Source of the DNA: Bacteroidota bacterium
GTDB taxonomy: Bacteria > Bacteroidota > Bacteroidia > Palsa-948
DNA: 63,488 bases
Direction: 5' to 3'
Assembly (NCBI GenBank): GCA_016213435.1
Contig: JACRAL010000015.1
Location: 1-63,488 of the forward strand
The notes below the pieces were generated by a model. That model was given only the letters and a program-made list of their open reading frames with translations. It did not search any database and was not told the DNA's origin. The translations under genes and the position numbers were made by a program. Positions 34,311 through 41,708 of the stretch are shown here, piece by piece (position 1 is the first letter of the stretch; each line of letters opens with the position of its first letter).

Positions 34311-35264
34311 TTAAAGATTTGAGTTAGAAATTCTTGAAACTTGTATCCCTTCAATTATCATAATAACAATTAATGAAAATAAAAGTGCTCCACAGGCAGC
34401 AACGGAAACGATGAGCCATCTTATGGGATATGCTTTTTTATCTGATGGAAAAGGTTTAACTACCATGTTTGTATATGAAAGTTGTTTTCCAAGATCACTT
34501 TGAAACGTGTTGTATTTAACAAGTAAGTCTCCGTATTCTCTGGTGGATTGGTCAAGATGTAACTGAAGTTCATGAAATTTTCCGCCACGTTCTTCTAGGT
34601 TTCTCATTTCGTTGGTGAGATCAGAGATCTTTTTTTCTTTGCCCTCGCTTAATGATTTGTAATATGCTCTTGATAGTTCGCGAGATTGGGCATAATAATC
34701 AGTGATGCCATATTTAACGCCTAATTCTTTTAGTCCGGCATTAATGGAATCAATCTGTATTAATTTTATTTGCATTTGGGCGGTAACAATGTCGATATAT
34801 TCTTTTGTTTTGGCTTTGTTTAATTTAAGCGTGTAGGCATTAAACGCATGTACCATTTCGTTGATCATGTTGCACGCTACTTCTGGTTTTTCATCTAAAA
34901 CTTCAATCTTCACTGCTTCGTATTCTGTTTTTTTAATGGAAACACTTTCGTTGTAAATTCCCAAAAGCTCGTTGTGAATTGTAGGGCTCGCTGAATCCAA
35001 ACCATAGTGCCGGATAAGATGGAAAAAATCCACTACATGATTAAAAACACTATCTGACTGGAACAATTGCAGCATTTGCTCTGTGGGAGATTCCTGACTG
35101 TAAGGAACTAGGTTTGACGGATAAATCACAGCAGAGGATTTATATTTAGGTTTGATAAAATATTTAGAAGAGAACACAGAAGACAATACTATTGCGATCC
35201 CGACCACAAGGAGCAGTGTGATTTTCCATTTTAGAATGATATTTAGCAGGTCGGAATTTTTCAT
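34311..35264 (-). CDS. Wzz-like chain-length determinant protein (second paralogue)
   Basis: A 317-aa protein with an N-terminal membrane helix (ITLLLVVGIAIVLSSVF), a Lys-Tyr-Lys-Ser-Ser-Ala beta strand as in Wzz/BexC, a coiled-coil middle, and a second helix preceded by the proline-rich VKPFPSDKKAYPIRWLIVSV. This is the polysaccharide co-polymerase topology controlling O-antigen or exopolysaccharide length. It is about 32 bp downstream of a longer paralogue (35297). No Wzy-type polymerase lies beside it, so the polysaccharide served is unknown. Confidence 0.85.
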   Translation of the reverse strand: MKNSDLLNIILKWKITLLLVVGIAIVLSSVFSSKYFIKPKYKSSAVIYPSNLVPYSQESPTEQMLQLFQSDSVFNHVVDFFHLIRHYGLDSASPTIHNELLGIYNESVSIKKTEYEAVKIEVLDEKPEVACNMINEMVHAFNAYTLKLNKAKTKEYIDIVTAQMQIKLIQIDSINAGLKELGVKYGITDYYAQSRELSRAYYKSLSEGKEKKISDLTNEMRNLEERGGKFHELQLHLDQSTREYGDLLVKYNTFQSDLGKQLSYTNMVVKPFPSDKKAYPIRWLIVSVAACGALLFSLIVIMIIEGIQVSRISNSNL

Positions 35265-35296
35265 TTATTTCATTTCGCAGGGTATTGAAACAGATT

Positions 35297-36328
35297 TTAC
35301 TGCTTACCCATTGTTTGGTGGATTTTTTTTATGTTTTCTAAGAGTGCTATTGAGAGCAATGTGATTATCAATGCAGATAGGGTTGCCATTGTAACAATTA
35401 TCCAGCGAATCGGATATGATTTTTTTTCTGCAGGAAATGCTCTGTCTACCACAAATTTTTCAGGAAGATTCTGTTCTGCATCTACTTTGGCCTGATCATA
35501 TTTTTCCTTGAGCAGGTTAGCTTGCTCACGCATATTTTTTAAGTTATCGCGCAACGACATGTATGCAGTTCCGTACGTAGAAAGTATTTTTATCTTCTGT
35601 CCGAGTTCTGTTGCAGCGGCAGATTTTCCTTCAACAATAGCTTTTCCAAGTGCTTCATTTAATCTGTCGGCCTGCGATTCGTAATCGTTTACGCCTAACT
35701 GCATGAGTATATGAAGAGAATCTTCTTTTGCCTGAATGCCTTTTTGAAAAATTTCATATTCTCTTTTGATTATATTAAACGCATCATTGGCCCGTTCGTG
35801 TTTCATATATGTCATGGTGGAATCATACAGTGCGGCAATATCGTTTGCAATGTTAGATGCCATCTCCGGAACGCAGTCAAGTACTTCTATCTTTACCGAC
35901 ATATACTCCGTCTTTTTGAAATGGATGTTGTCATCGTATTCCTGGCGGAGAAGTGTTTTTCTAAACTTATTATCATTTTCAATTCCGTAATGCTGGGAAA
36001 GTTTGTATTTAGTTACAATATTTTCACGTATTGCTTCGGAATTTAAAACCTGAAGCATCCTTTCCATGTCGTCTTCCTCTCCAAACTGCAAAAGGTCAGA
36101 TTGCGGAGAAGCACTCTGACTCATTAGAGATTTAGATATGGAAACAGAAGGTGCGGGAAAAAGAACAACCGTTGATTTAAATTTCTCTGGAATCATCCAT
36201 GCAACTCCTGCAGAGGAAATTGCAGACAGAACTGTAACGGTCAGTATTGTTTTGCGCCATTTATAGAAAAACGCAAGCAAATGAGTCGAATCAATATTGT
36301 TTTTATTTTCAGTAGAAAAATCTGACAT
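35297..36328 (-). CDS. Wzz-like chain-length determinant protein (first paralogue)
   Basis: A 343-aa inner-membrane protein with the same plan: helix TILTVTVLSAISSAGVAWMI, KFKSTVVLFPAPSVS strand, a coiled coil (about 200-285) and a C-terminal helix preceded by RAFPAEKKSYPIRWIIV. It is divergent in sequence from its neighbour, so the two may form a hetero-oligomer or act on different polymers. Perfect -7 box TACTTTTG at 36365-36372 upstream. The pair and the PPIase/hppA genes below form one run of minus genes. Confidence 0.87.
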   Translation of the reverse strand: MSDFSTENKNNIDSTHLLAFFYKWRKTILTVTVLSAISSAGVAWMIPEKFKSTVVLFPAPSVSISKSLMSQSASPQSDLLQFGEEDDMERMLQVLNSEAIRENIVTKYKLSQHYGIENDNKFRKTLLRQEYDDNIHFKKTEYMSVKIEVLDCVPEMASNIANDIAALYDSTMTYMKHERANDAFNIIKREYEIFQKGIQAKEDSLHILMQLGVNDYESQADRLNEALGKAIVEGKSAAATELGQKIKILSTYGTAYMSLRDNLKNMREQANLLKEKYDQAKVDAEQNLPEKFVVDRAFPAEKKSYPIRWIIVTMATLSALIITLLSIALLENIKKIHQTMGKQ

Positions 36329-36364
36329 TATTAGGGTTGTTCAGAGATTTGTTAAAAAGAGTGG

Positions 36365-36372
36365 CAAAAGTA
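36365..36372 (-). promoter_or_regulatory. -7 box TACTTTTG for the wzz-PPIase run
   Basis: A perfect TAnnTTTG match on the minus strand, about 36 nt before the ATG at 36328. The region about 19 nt upstream reads CTTA rather than TTTG. Confidence 0.4.
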
Positions 36373-36474
36373 GAAAAATTAATCAAATAGCTAAGGAATT
36401 CTTGGTTGAGGAAATTTGTTATCTGATAGCAGGCCTAAAGCCCGAATTTTATTACGTACATTCAAAAAATAGTC

Positions 36475-36482
36475 TACTTTTG
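36475..36482 (+). promoter_or_regulatory. -7 box TACTTTTG for the lipoprotein gene
   Basis: A perfect TAnnTTTG match about 106 nt before the ATG at 36588, implying a leader of about 100 nt that includes the palindrome at 36556-36573. Confidence 0.35.
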
Positions 36483-36555
36483 CGATTGAAAATTTTTAAA
36501 AGTATCTGTAGACAATGCAGGTGCTTAGTATTAAAACGCAATATAAATTAACTCA

Positions 36556-36573
36556 TCCCGATAACTATCGGGA
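36556..36573. repeat. Perfect palindrome TCCCGATA-AC-TATCGGGA
   Basis: An 8-bp perfect stem with a 2-nt loop, 15 bp before the lipoprotein ATG. A near copy (TCCCGATAGCTATGGGGA) lies at 56437-56454. Its place in a transcribed leader could affect translation. Confidence 0.75.
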
Positions 36574-36587
36574 CTAAAAAAAGTACA

Positions 36588-37244
36588 ATGAAAAAACAAA
36601 TTATTTTCTCTGCCGCTGTTCTTTTTACAGCAGGCATAATCGTGATGAGCGGATGTAAGAAAGACGATACTACACCGCCAGTGATTACTTTAATTGGTGA
36701 TGCAAGCGTTACAAGCGTTCTCAATGCAACCTACACTGATCCGGGCGCTACAGCTGAAGATGATAAAGATGGTGATCTTACTTTATCTATTATATCTTCT
36801 GGTTGGGTAGCTTCAGATAAAGATCTTGCGGGTACATACATCATCACTTATTCAGTAACAGATGCAGCAGGAAATACGGGCACAGCAACAAGAACTGTTA
36901 TTGTTAAAAACGATGCAGATGCAATGACTGGCACTTATAGTTGTACGATTGCAGCGCCCAATGCATGGGGGCCTTATATGCAAACCATAACGGCATCTAC
37001 AACAAAGAATAACAGGATACTTTTCAGTAAATTTGGTGATTACACTGGTAATACTAATATTCACGCTGATGTTACCGGCACAAGCATTGATCTTCCTAGT
37101 CAGGTTGCTCTTCAGGTTGGAAATCCTGCTACTGACAGAACTTTTGTAGGAACAGGAACTACCAATTCAACAGGATTTACACTCACTTATTCTGAAACAA
37201 CAAGTACTGGGTCAAAAAGTTTCACCGAGACCTTTGTAAAATAG
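36588..37244 (+). CDS. DUF5011-type domain lipoprotein
   Basis: A 218-aa lipoprotein with a type II signal (lipobox MSGC, Cys at about residue 22, followed by KKDDTTPP). An HYR/DUF5011-type Ig-like domain follows (about 30-110: PPVITLIGDASVTSVLNATY, then TDPGATAEDDKDG and YSVTDAAGNTGTATRTV), and a C-terminal beta-rich domain (about 115-218) that is not recognised. It is probably attached to the outer membrane or surface. The DDTT after Cys is consistent with a lipoprotein export-like acidic stretch, but this is inference. An intrinsic terminator follows at once. Confidence 0.82.
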   Translation: MKKQIIFSAAVLFTAGIIVMSGCKKDDTTPPVITLIGDASVTSVLNATYTDPGATAEDDKDGDLTLSIISSGWVASDKDLAGTYIITYSVTDAAGNTGTATRTVIVKNDADAMTGTYSCTIAAPNAWGPYMQTITASTTKNNRILFSKFGDYTGNTNIHADVTGTSIDLPSQVALQVGNPATDRTFVGTGTTNSTGFTLTYSETTSTGSKSFTETFVK

Positions 37245-37264
37245 TAATATTTTATATCTTTTAT

Positions 37265-37297
37265 AAAAAACCCTCTGCTAACCACAGGGGTTTTTTT
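37265..37297 (+). terminator. Intrinsic terminator after the lipoprotein gene
   Basis: AAAAAACCCTCTG, loop CTAACCA, then CAGGGGTTTTTT form a stem with one bulge followed by a T run, ending 18 bp before the next GTG (37316). Confidence 0.8.
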
Positions 37298-37315
37298 ATT
37301 TCTATTTTTGTCCGC

Positions 37316-39289
37316 GTGAAACAATCCCTCAGAGAAATACAATTATTGTTAGTTCGATTATCAATTGCGCTTTTTACTTACCCCATCTGCAAAATACTTT
37401 TTTTCTCCTTCAATTATAAATATTTTCCGGATGTTTCATTTGCTGAGTTTGTTTCCATTCTGTTTTTCGGGTTGAGGTTTGATATTTCTGCTTTGATCCT
37501 GGTGAACACCGCCTTCATCTTATTGCACATTGTTTCGTTCGGTTTTTCTAAGAAAAAACCGTATCAATTGTTGTTGAAAACAGTTTTTATTATTTCAAAT
37601 TCAATTTCAATTCTTGCCAACTGTGTTGACTTTGCATACTATAAATTCACATTAAAACATACTACCTCTGATTTTTTCAGCTTGTTTAGTCTTGGTTCTG
37701 ATATCGGCACCATGCTGCCGCAATACATCCGGGATTTCTGGTACATTATTTTTATTTGGATTGCGCTCACTGTTTTTATGGGGTGGATGTACGGAAAAAT
37801 AAATGCCCATCCCCCAACCCCTTCCCGAAGGGAAGTGGAGTTGAGCCTGAAAGGGAGCTGCGCTCGCAACCTACGGTTGTCCTTTGGGAAGGATTTAGGA
37901 TGGGCTCTGGTTTCATGGTTCGTATTGAATTCCATCCTCATCGGCTTATGCATTATCGGGTTCAGAGGAGGATTTCAGTTGAGACCCATTGCAACAATAA
38001 ATGCATCAGAATATGTTTCAGCCCAAAACATTCCGCTTATCATTAATACTCCTTTTTCTATCGTTAAAAGTTATGGGCTGGAAGAACTGGAGGAGAGAAA
38101 TTACTTTTCGGGAAATGAACGAACTACAATTTTTAATCCTATTCATCGAGAATCCAAAATCCAAAATCTAAAACCCAGAAGCAATGTATTCATCATTATC
38201 ATGGAAAGTTTCTCCAAAGAATACATAGGAGCATTGAGCGGAAGGAAAAGCTACACGCCTTTTCTTGATTCGTTGATAAAAGAAAGTCTGGTTTTTAATA
38301 ATGCTTTTGCAAACGGAAAAAGATCCATCGAAGGAATTCCGGCAGTGCTGGCAAGCATTCCTTCGTTGATGAATGAATCCTACATCACTTCTTCTTACGG
38401 CTCTAATAAATTCTCATCACTTGCAACCACATTGAAGGACAAAGGATACTCCTCTGCCTTCTTTCACGGTGGAACAAACGGAACCATGGGTTTTGATGTA
38501 TTTACCAAAGCTGCTGGTTTTGACAAATACTTTGGAAGATATGAATACAATAACGAAAAAGACTACGATGGAGACTGGGGAATAGGGGATGAGAAGTTTT
38601 TTCAGTACACCGGCAAGGAAGTCAGCAAAATGAAAAACCCATTTCTGGTAACGTTATTTTCGATTTCATCGCATCATCCTTTTGCTGTGCCTGCCGAATA
38701 CGCAAAACAATTTCAGGAGGAAGGCGGGCAGCCGATTTATAAAAGTGTGAGGTATGCGGATTTTTCTTTGAAACGTTTTTTTGAATCCATTGAAAAAGAA
38801 AATTGGTTTGACAGCACTTTGTTTGTCATTACGGCAGATCATGCAGGACCTTCGGTCGATAATTTCTATAGCAACAATGTTGGAAGTTTTGAAATTCCAA
38901 TTCTGTTTTACAAGCACAACAGTTCTCTTAAAAGAGTCGACCCTAGAACGACACAACATATCGACATTATGCCAAGCATTCTCAGTTATCTGCATTATAA
39001 CGAGGAATATTTTTCAATGGGAGAAAACATGCTTGATTCCACTTCATCCGGATACGCGGTTAATTTCATTAATGATGTTTATCAGATATTTCAGGATGAT
39101 TATCTGCTTCAATTTGACGGACACAAAACATTGGCGGTATATGATTACAAAACAGATTCTCTTCTTCAGCAGAATCTTAGAGGTAAACTGCCTGAAAGAG
39201 AAAAGTCAATGGAAGTGAAACTGAAAGCCATTATTCAAACTTTCAACCATTCGCTGATTCACAACAAAATGACTGCAAAATCAGAATGA
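37316..39289 (+). CDS. LTA-synthase-type sulfatase membrane enzyme with repeat insertion
   Basis: A 657-aa alkaline phosphatase superfamily membrane enzyme (like LtaS/OpgB): N-terminal helices (about 1-230) then a periplasmic domain. MESFSKEYIGAL (metal Glu), NGKRSIEGIPAVLASIPS (Ser nucleophile site), GDWGIGDEKFF, SSHHPFAVP and ITADHAGPS (metal ligands) are seen. Such enzymes transfer glycerol-phosphate or phosphoethanolamine to lipids or glycans. A full family-B repeat is read in frame at 37805-37905 in a loop between helices, and RESKIQNLKPRS (38151-38177) comes from an AATCCAAAATCC simple repeat. The start is GTG. Its stop overlaps the next gene as ATGA. Confidence 0.85.
   Translation: MKQSLREIQLLLVRLSIALFTYPICKILFFSFNYKYFPDVSFAEFVSILFFGLRFDISALILVNTAFILLHIVSFGFSKKKPYQLLLKTVFIISNSISILANCVDFAYYKFTLKHTTSDFFSLFSLGSDIGTMLPQYIRDFWYIIFIWIALTVFMGWMYGKINAHPPTPSRREVELSLKGSCARNLRLSFGKDLGWALVSWFVLNSILIGLCIIGFRGGFQLRPIATINASEYVSAQNIPLIINTPFSIVKSYGLEELEERNYFSGNERTTIFNPIHRESKIQNLKPRSNVFIIIMESFSKEYIGALSGRKSYTPFLDSLIKESLVFNNAFANGKRSIEGIPAVLASIPSLMNESYITSSYGSNKFSSLATTLKDKGYSSAFFHGGTNGTMGFDVFTKAAGFDKYFGRYEYNNEKDYDGDWGIGDEKFFQYTGKEVSKMKNPFLVTLFSISSHHPFAVPAEYAKQFQEEGGQPIYKSVRYADFSLKRFFESIEKENWFDSTLFVITADHAGPSVDNFYSNNVGSFEIPILFYKHNSSLKRVDPRTTQHIDIMPSILSYLHYNEEYFSMGENMLDSTSSGYAVNFINDVYQIFQDDYLLQFDGHKTLAVYDYKTDSLLQQNLRGKLPEREKSMEVKLKAIIQTFNHSLIHNKMTAKSE
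37805..37905. repeat. Family B palindromic element inserted in frame in sulfatase gene
   Basis: It begins GCCCATCCCCCAACCCCTTC then CCGAAGGGAAG and ends TTTGGGAAGGATTTAGGATG then GGC. The outer 12-30 bases are near reverse complements, and the same word pair bounds the intergenic copy at 12955-13056. It is translated as AHPPTPSRREVELSLKGSCA and on to FGKDLGWA. Confidence 0.88.
38151..38177. repeat. AATCCAAAATCC simple repeat in frame in sulfatase gene
   Basis: The run AATCCAAAATCCAAAATCTA encodes SKIQNLK between the helical region and the catalytic domain. It resembles the other short repeat insertions in aroE and the phosphohexomutase. Confidence 0.45.
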
Positions 39290-40212
39290 AGAAGAAAATT
39301 CTTTTCATCATTAATCCTATTTCCGGGGTCGGACGGCACAAGACGGTGGAGAAGCTCATTGACGAAAAGCTTGACAGAACTATTTATGACTATGAACTTG
39401 CGTACACAAAAGCAGCAAAACACGCCATTGATCTGAGTAAAAAATCCGTTGCAGAAAACTTTAATATTGTTGTTGCAGTGGGCGGTGATGGTTCCGTGAA
39501 TGAAGTGGGAAGAAGTTTAGTTGGCACCGACTCTGCACTTGCTATTCTTCCCTGTGGCTCAGGAAACGGAACGGCAAGGCATTTGAATATATCTATGAAC
39601 TTATCAAAGGCGATGCAGATCATCAATAAAGGAAATACAATTAAGATAGATACTTTTAATGTGAATGATGAAACAGCAATTAACACAGCTGGAATAGGAT
39701 ATGCAGCGCACATTGCTTATGAGTTTTCAAAAATAAAAAAGCGCGGATTCAGCAATTATCTGAAGATTGCGGTGTGCGATTCTTTGAAATACAGATCGCA
39801 GATATGTGAGATTGATGCCCACCCCCAACCCCTCCCGTTAGTAGGGGAGCCAAGTTCTGCAAATCCTCCCCAATGGGGAGGACATAGGAGGGGCTTCTTT
39901 TTTATCATTGACATTGCAAACGGTTCTCAGTGGGGAAACAATGCCGTAATCGCTCCACATGCAAAGAATGATGATGGTCTTCTTGACTTATGTATTGTAA
40001 GAGATTTTCCTTTTCGGATGTTTCCCTTAATGGCGCTTCGACTGTTTACTCGCTCCATTCATCGCTCTAAGTTTGTGGAAATACTTAAAGTGAAAGAAGT
40101 GATTATTCGTCAGGAAAGAGATTACGCGCATATAGACGGAGAACCGGTTATTATAGGAAAGGAATTGAAGGTGAAAGTTAACCCGCTGTCGCTGAAGGTT
40201 GTTGTTCCGTAA
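39286..40212 (+). CDS. Diacylglycerol/lipid kinase (YegS/BmrU-like) with repeat insertion
   Basis: A 308-aa lipid kinase of the DAGK catalytic family. FIINPISGVGRHK is the N-terminal signature, VVAVGGDGSVNEVGRSL the nucleotide loop, ILPCGSGNGTARHLNI the substrate loop, and GLLDLCIVRDFP the C-terminal motif. It phosphorylates a membrane lipid, perhaps diacylglycerol released by the sulfatase-type transferase upstream, with which it shares ATGA. A family-B repeat is read in frame (39817-39894: AHPQPLPLVGEPSSANPPQW) just before FFIIDIANGSQWGNN. It overlaps the convergent 40178 gene by about 35 bp. Confidence 0.88.
   Translation: MKKKILFIINPISGVGRHKTVEKLIDEKLDRTIYDYELAYTKAAKHAIDLSKKSVAENFNIVVAVGGDGSVNEVGRSLVGTDSALAILPCGSGNGTARHLNISMNLSKAMQIINKGNTIKIDTFNVNDETAINTAGIGYAAHIAYEFSKIKKRGFSNYLKIAVCDSLKYRSQICEIDAHPQPLPLVGEPSSANPPQWGGHRRGFFFIIDIANGSQWGNNAVIAPHAKNDDGLLDLCIVRDFPFRMFPLMALRLFTRSIHRSKFVEILKVKEVIIRQERDYAHIDGEPVIIGKELKVKVNPLSLKVVVP
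39817..39894. repeat. Family B element inserted in frame in the lipid kinase
   Basis: It starts GCCCACCCCCAACCCCTCCC and ends AGGAGGGGC, with CCTCCCCAATGGGGAGG in the middle. About 78 bp, 26 codons. The flanking protein is canonical kinase sequence on both sides. Confidence 0.85.
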
Positions 40213-40652
40213 TTGCAGCAGTAATTGCATCGCATAGTTCCCTCGGGCATATCTGTTCCGATTCTGAATTTCCAATTTCTTTCTTTTAATGTTAATTCTA
40301 TAGAATTAAATCCTGAGACATTCCATAAAGTATAACCATGGCCAAAACGAATGCCCCATCCAAGAAGAAACTTTTTTCTGATTACTGTGCAAGATTGAAT
40401 TTCTTCAAGAGGAAAAGTGTTTCTGATAAGTCCGTTGGCGAAATAAACTTTAACATTTTTATCGGAAACAACTGTTGTTAAACTGTTGAAGAGAAGCAGG
40501 ATTGAGAAAATAATAAAAGCACCTAAAAGAAAACTTTCTTTCAGGTGCCTAAACTCTTTATTTGAAATGCCAGTGATGAGTATGATTGATCCAACTAAGA
40601 GCAATCCGAATACGATCACCCATCCGAACTGGGTGTGCTTATAACGAATCAT
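40178..40652 (-). pseudogene. PH-like small membrane protein with single-base frameshift near its end
   Basis: From the ATG at 40652 the product has two membrane helices (VIVFGLLLVGSIILITGI and FLLGAFIIFSILLLFN) and a PH-like domain (KVYFANGLIRNTFPLEEIQS, then WNVSGFNSIELTLKERNWKF and RIGTDMPE). In the given frame the tail becomes Cys/Tyr junk (GTMRCNYCCNYG) and runs to 40122 inside the kinase gene. Removing one G of the GGG at 40240-40242 restores EELCDAITAAITEQQ, an amphipathic helix, with a TAA at 40178. Start overlaps the upstream Cys-rich gene as ATGA. Probably a real gene with an indel or base-call error. Confidence 0.7.
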
Positions 40653-41128
40653 TTTTTCTTAACAACAACCGAATCTTTCTTCATTCCCATTCCCTTCATG
40701 TCGCATTTCTTTTCTCCACCCATTTTAGAGCAATCCATTTTTTCTCCTTCGCATTCTTCTTTTCCTTCATTGCATTCCATTTTTTCTTGGCAGCATTCTT
40801 TCATCATGCCGCAGCCTTCGTGTCCTCCGTACATCATCATGCGGTGGCTGCGCATCATGCCCATGCCGCCATGGCCGAAACTACATTCTCCTTCTCCGCG
40901 CATTTCGCATTGTTCAGTCATGTTGCATTCTTGTTTTTCCTTGCAGCTATTCATAATGCTGCGTATGCCGCAACAGATCATGGAGCCAAGCGACATTGCA
41001 ATTACAAACCATGCAATGACTTTAAAGAGCGTTCCAAGACTTTCTTTTTGTGTTTTGTAAAGTAACCAAGCTCCGGCAGTAAGTGAAAGCAACAGGAGGG
41101 CAATAGCGATGGTGGTTTGACAATTCAT
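40649..41128 (-). CDS. Cys/Met/His-rich membrane protein, putative metal-binding
   Basis: A 159-aa protein from the ATG at 41128 (the frame runs to 41170). Two helices (about 5-22 and 36-54) precede a hydrophilic tail of about 100 residues, very rich in Cys (about 14 in all) and Met (about 20), with FGHGGMGMMRSHRMMMYGGH and CCQEKMEC stretches, and a Lys-rich end. Met/His/Cys clusters suggest soft-metal (copper or silver) binding, but no named family is recognised. It is coupled (ATGA) to the small PH-like gene. A perfect -7 box is at 41155-41162. Confidence 0.75.
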   Translation of the reverse strand: MNCQTTIAIALLLLSLTAGAWLLYKTQKESLGTLFKVIAWFVIAMSLGSMICCGIRSIMNSCKEKQECNMTEQCEMRGEGECSFGHGGMGMMRSHRMMMYGGHEGCGMMKECCQEKMECNEGKEECEGEKMDCSKMGGEKKCDMKGMGMKKDSVVVKKK

Positions 41129-41154
41129 GTTATGTGGGGTTTTAAGATTTTCGT

Positions 41155-41162
41155 CAAAGGTA
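41155..41162 (-). promoter_or_regulatory. -7 box TACCTTTG for the Cys/Met-rich operon
   Basis: A perfect TAnnTTTG element on the minus strand, 26 nt before the ATG at 41128. It lies in the region that the longer frame would translate, arguing for the shorter start. Confidence 0.45.
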
Positions 41163-41200
41163 GAAAACAATTCTATACTTTAGGCGCGAATTACGAACAG

Positions 41201-41635
41201 ATGTCTAATAACCTTCTTGAACCTTTTAGTGTTATCTTACCGGCAATTCCTTCCGCAGGAATTTATTTCTTTACAACCAGCAAGGGGATACAATACGAAG
41301 TGCGTTTTGGAAGACGAAAAAATAACATATTACATGCGACCATTGTTTTTGGTGTTATTAACGATGAATTTGAAGGAGAGGAATATGTAGAAACCAACAA
41401 AGGAGAAGTGTACCGTGTGATGGCAACGATGGTGGAGATAATTCGGATATTTATGACGGTGCATCCCAAAGTGATGATCTACGAATTTACAGGCATAGCG
41501 CGGGAAGGAGAGCCGGATGAAGGCGTAACGACCCGAACACATCTATACACAAGGTACCTGCCGATTATTTTTCCTGAAAGTGAGGGATGGACGTTTAAGT
41601 TTCAGGGAAGCAACGCCATAGTGACAAGAAAATAA
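41201..41635 (+). CDS. Hypothetical protein, about 144 aa
   Basis: A soluble alpha/beta-looking protein, starting MSNNLLEPFSVILPAIPSAG at the ATG at 41201. The frame opens at 41117, but that stretch overlaps the divergent Cys-rich gene. It has YFFTTSKGIQYEVRFGRRKN and TRTHLYTRYLPIIFPE, and no signal or catalytic motif. I do not recognise the family. Its compact strand-rich look and phage/toxin-free surroundings give no role. The gene is divergent from the Cys-rich operon, with the promoters between them. Confidence 0.65.
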   Translation: MSNNLLEPFSVILPAIPSAGIYFFTTSKGIQYEVRFGRRKNNILHATIVFGVINDEFEGEEYVETNKGEVYRVMATMVEIIRIFMTVHPKVMIYEFTGIAREGEPDEGVTTRTHLYTRYLPIIFPESEGWTFKFQGSNAIVTRK

Positions 41636-41653
41636 ACTTTGATGTAATTGAAA

Positions 41654-41687
41654 AAAAGCCCCCTCTGATTTATCAGAGAGAGCTTTT
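41654..41687 (-). terminator. Terminator for the minus-strand lipoprotein gene
   Basis: Arms of 16 bp (AAAAGCCCCCTCTGAT and ATCAGAGAGAGCTTTT) with a 2-nt loop. The two imperfect pairs become G-U pairs in the minus-strand RNA, and a T run follows on the minus strand, so it serves the lipoprotein gene ending at 41709 and perhaps also the plus gene ending at 41635. Confidence 0.75.
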
Positions 41688-41708
41688 GTGAGGAGGCAAT
41701 AAATACTT

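Noticed and set aside
40122-40178. The PH-like gene running on into the lipid kinase gene to 40122
   Set aside because: The tail is compositionally odd and a one-base change yields a normal C-terminus with a stop at 40178.
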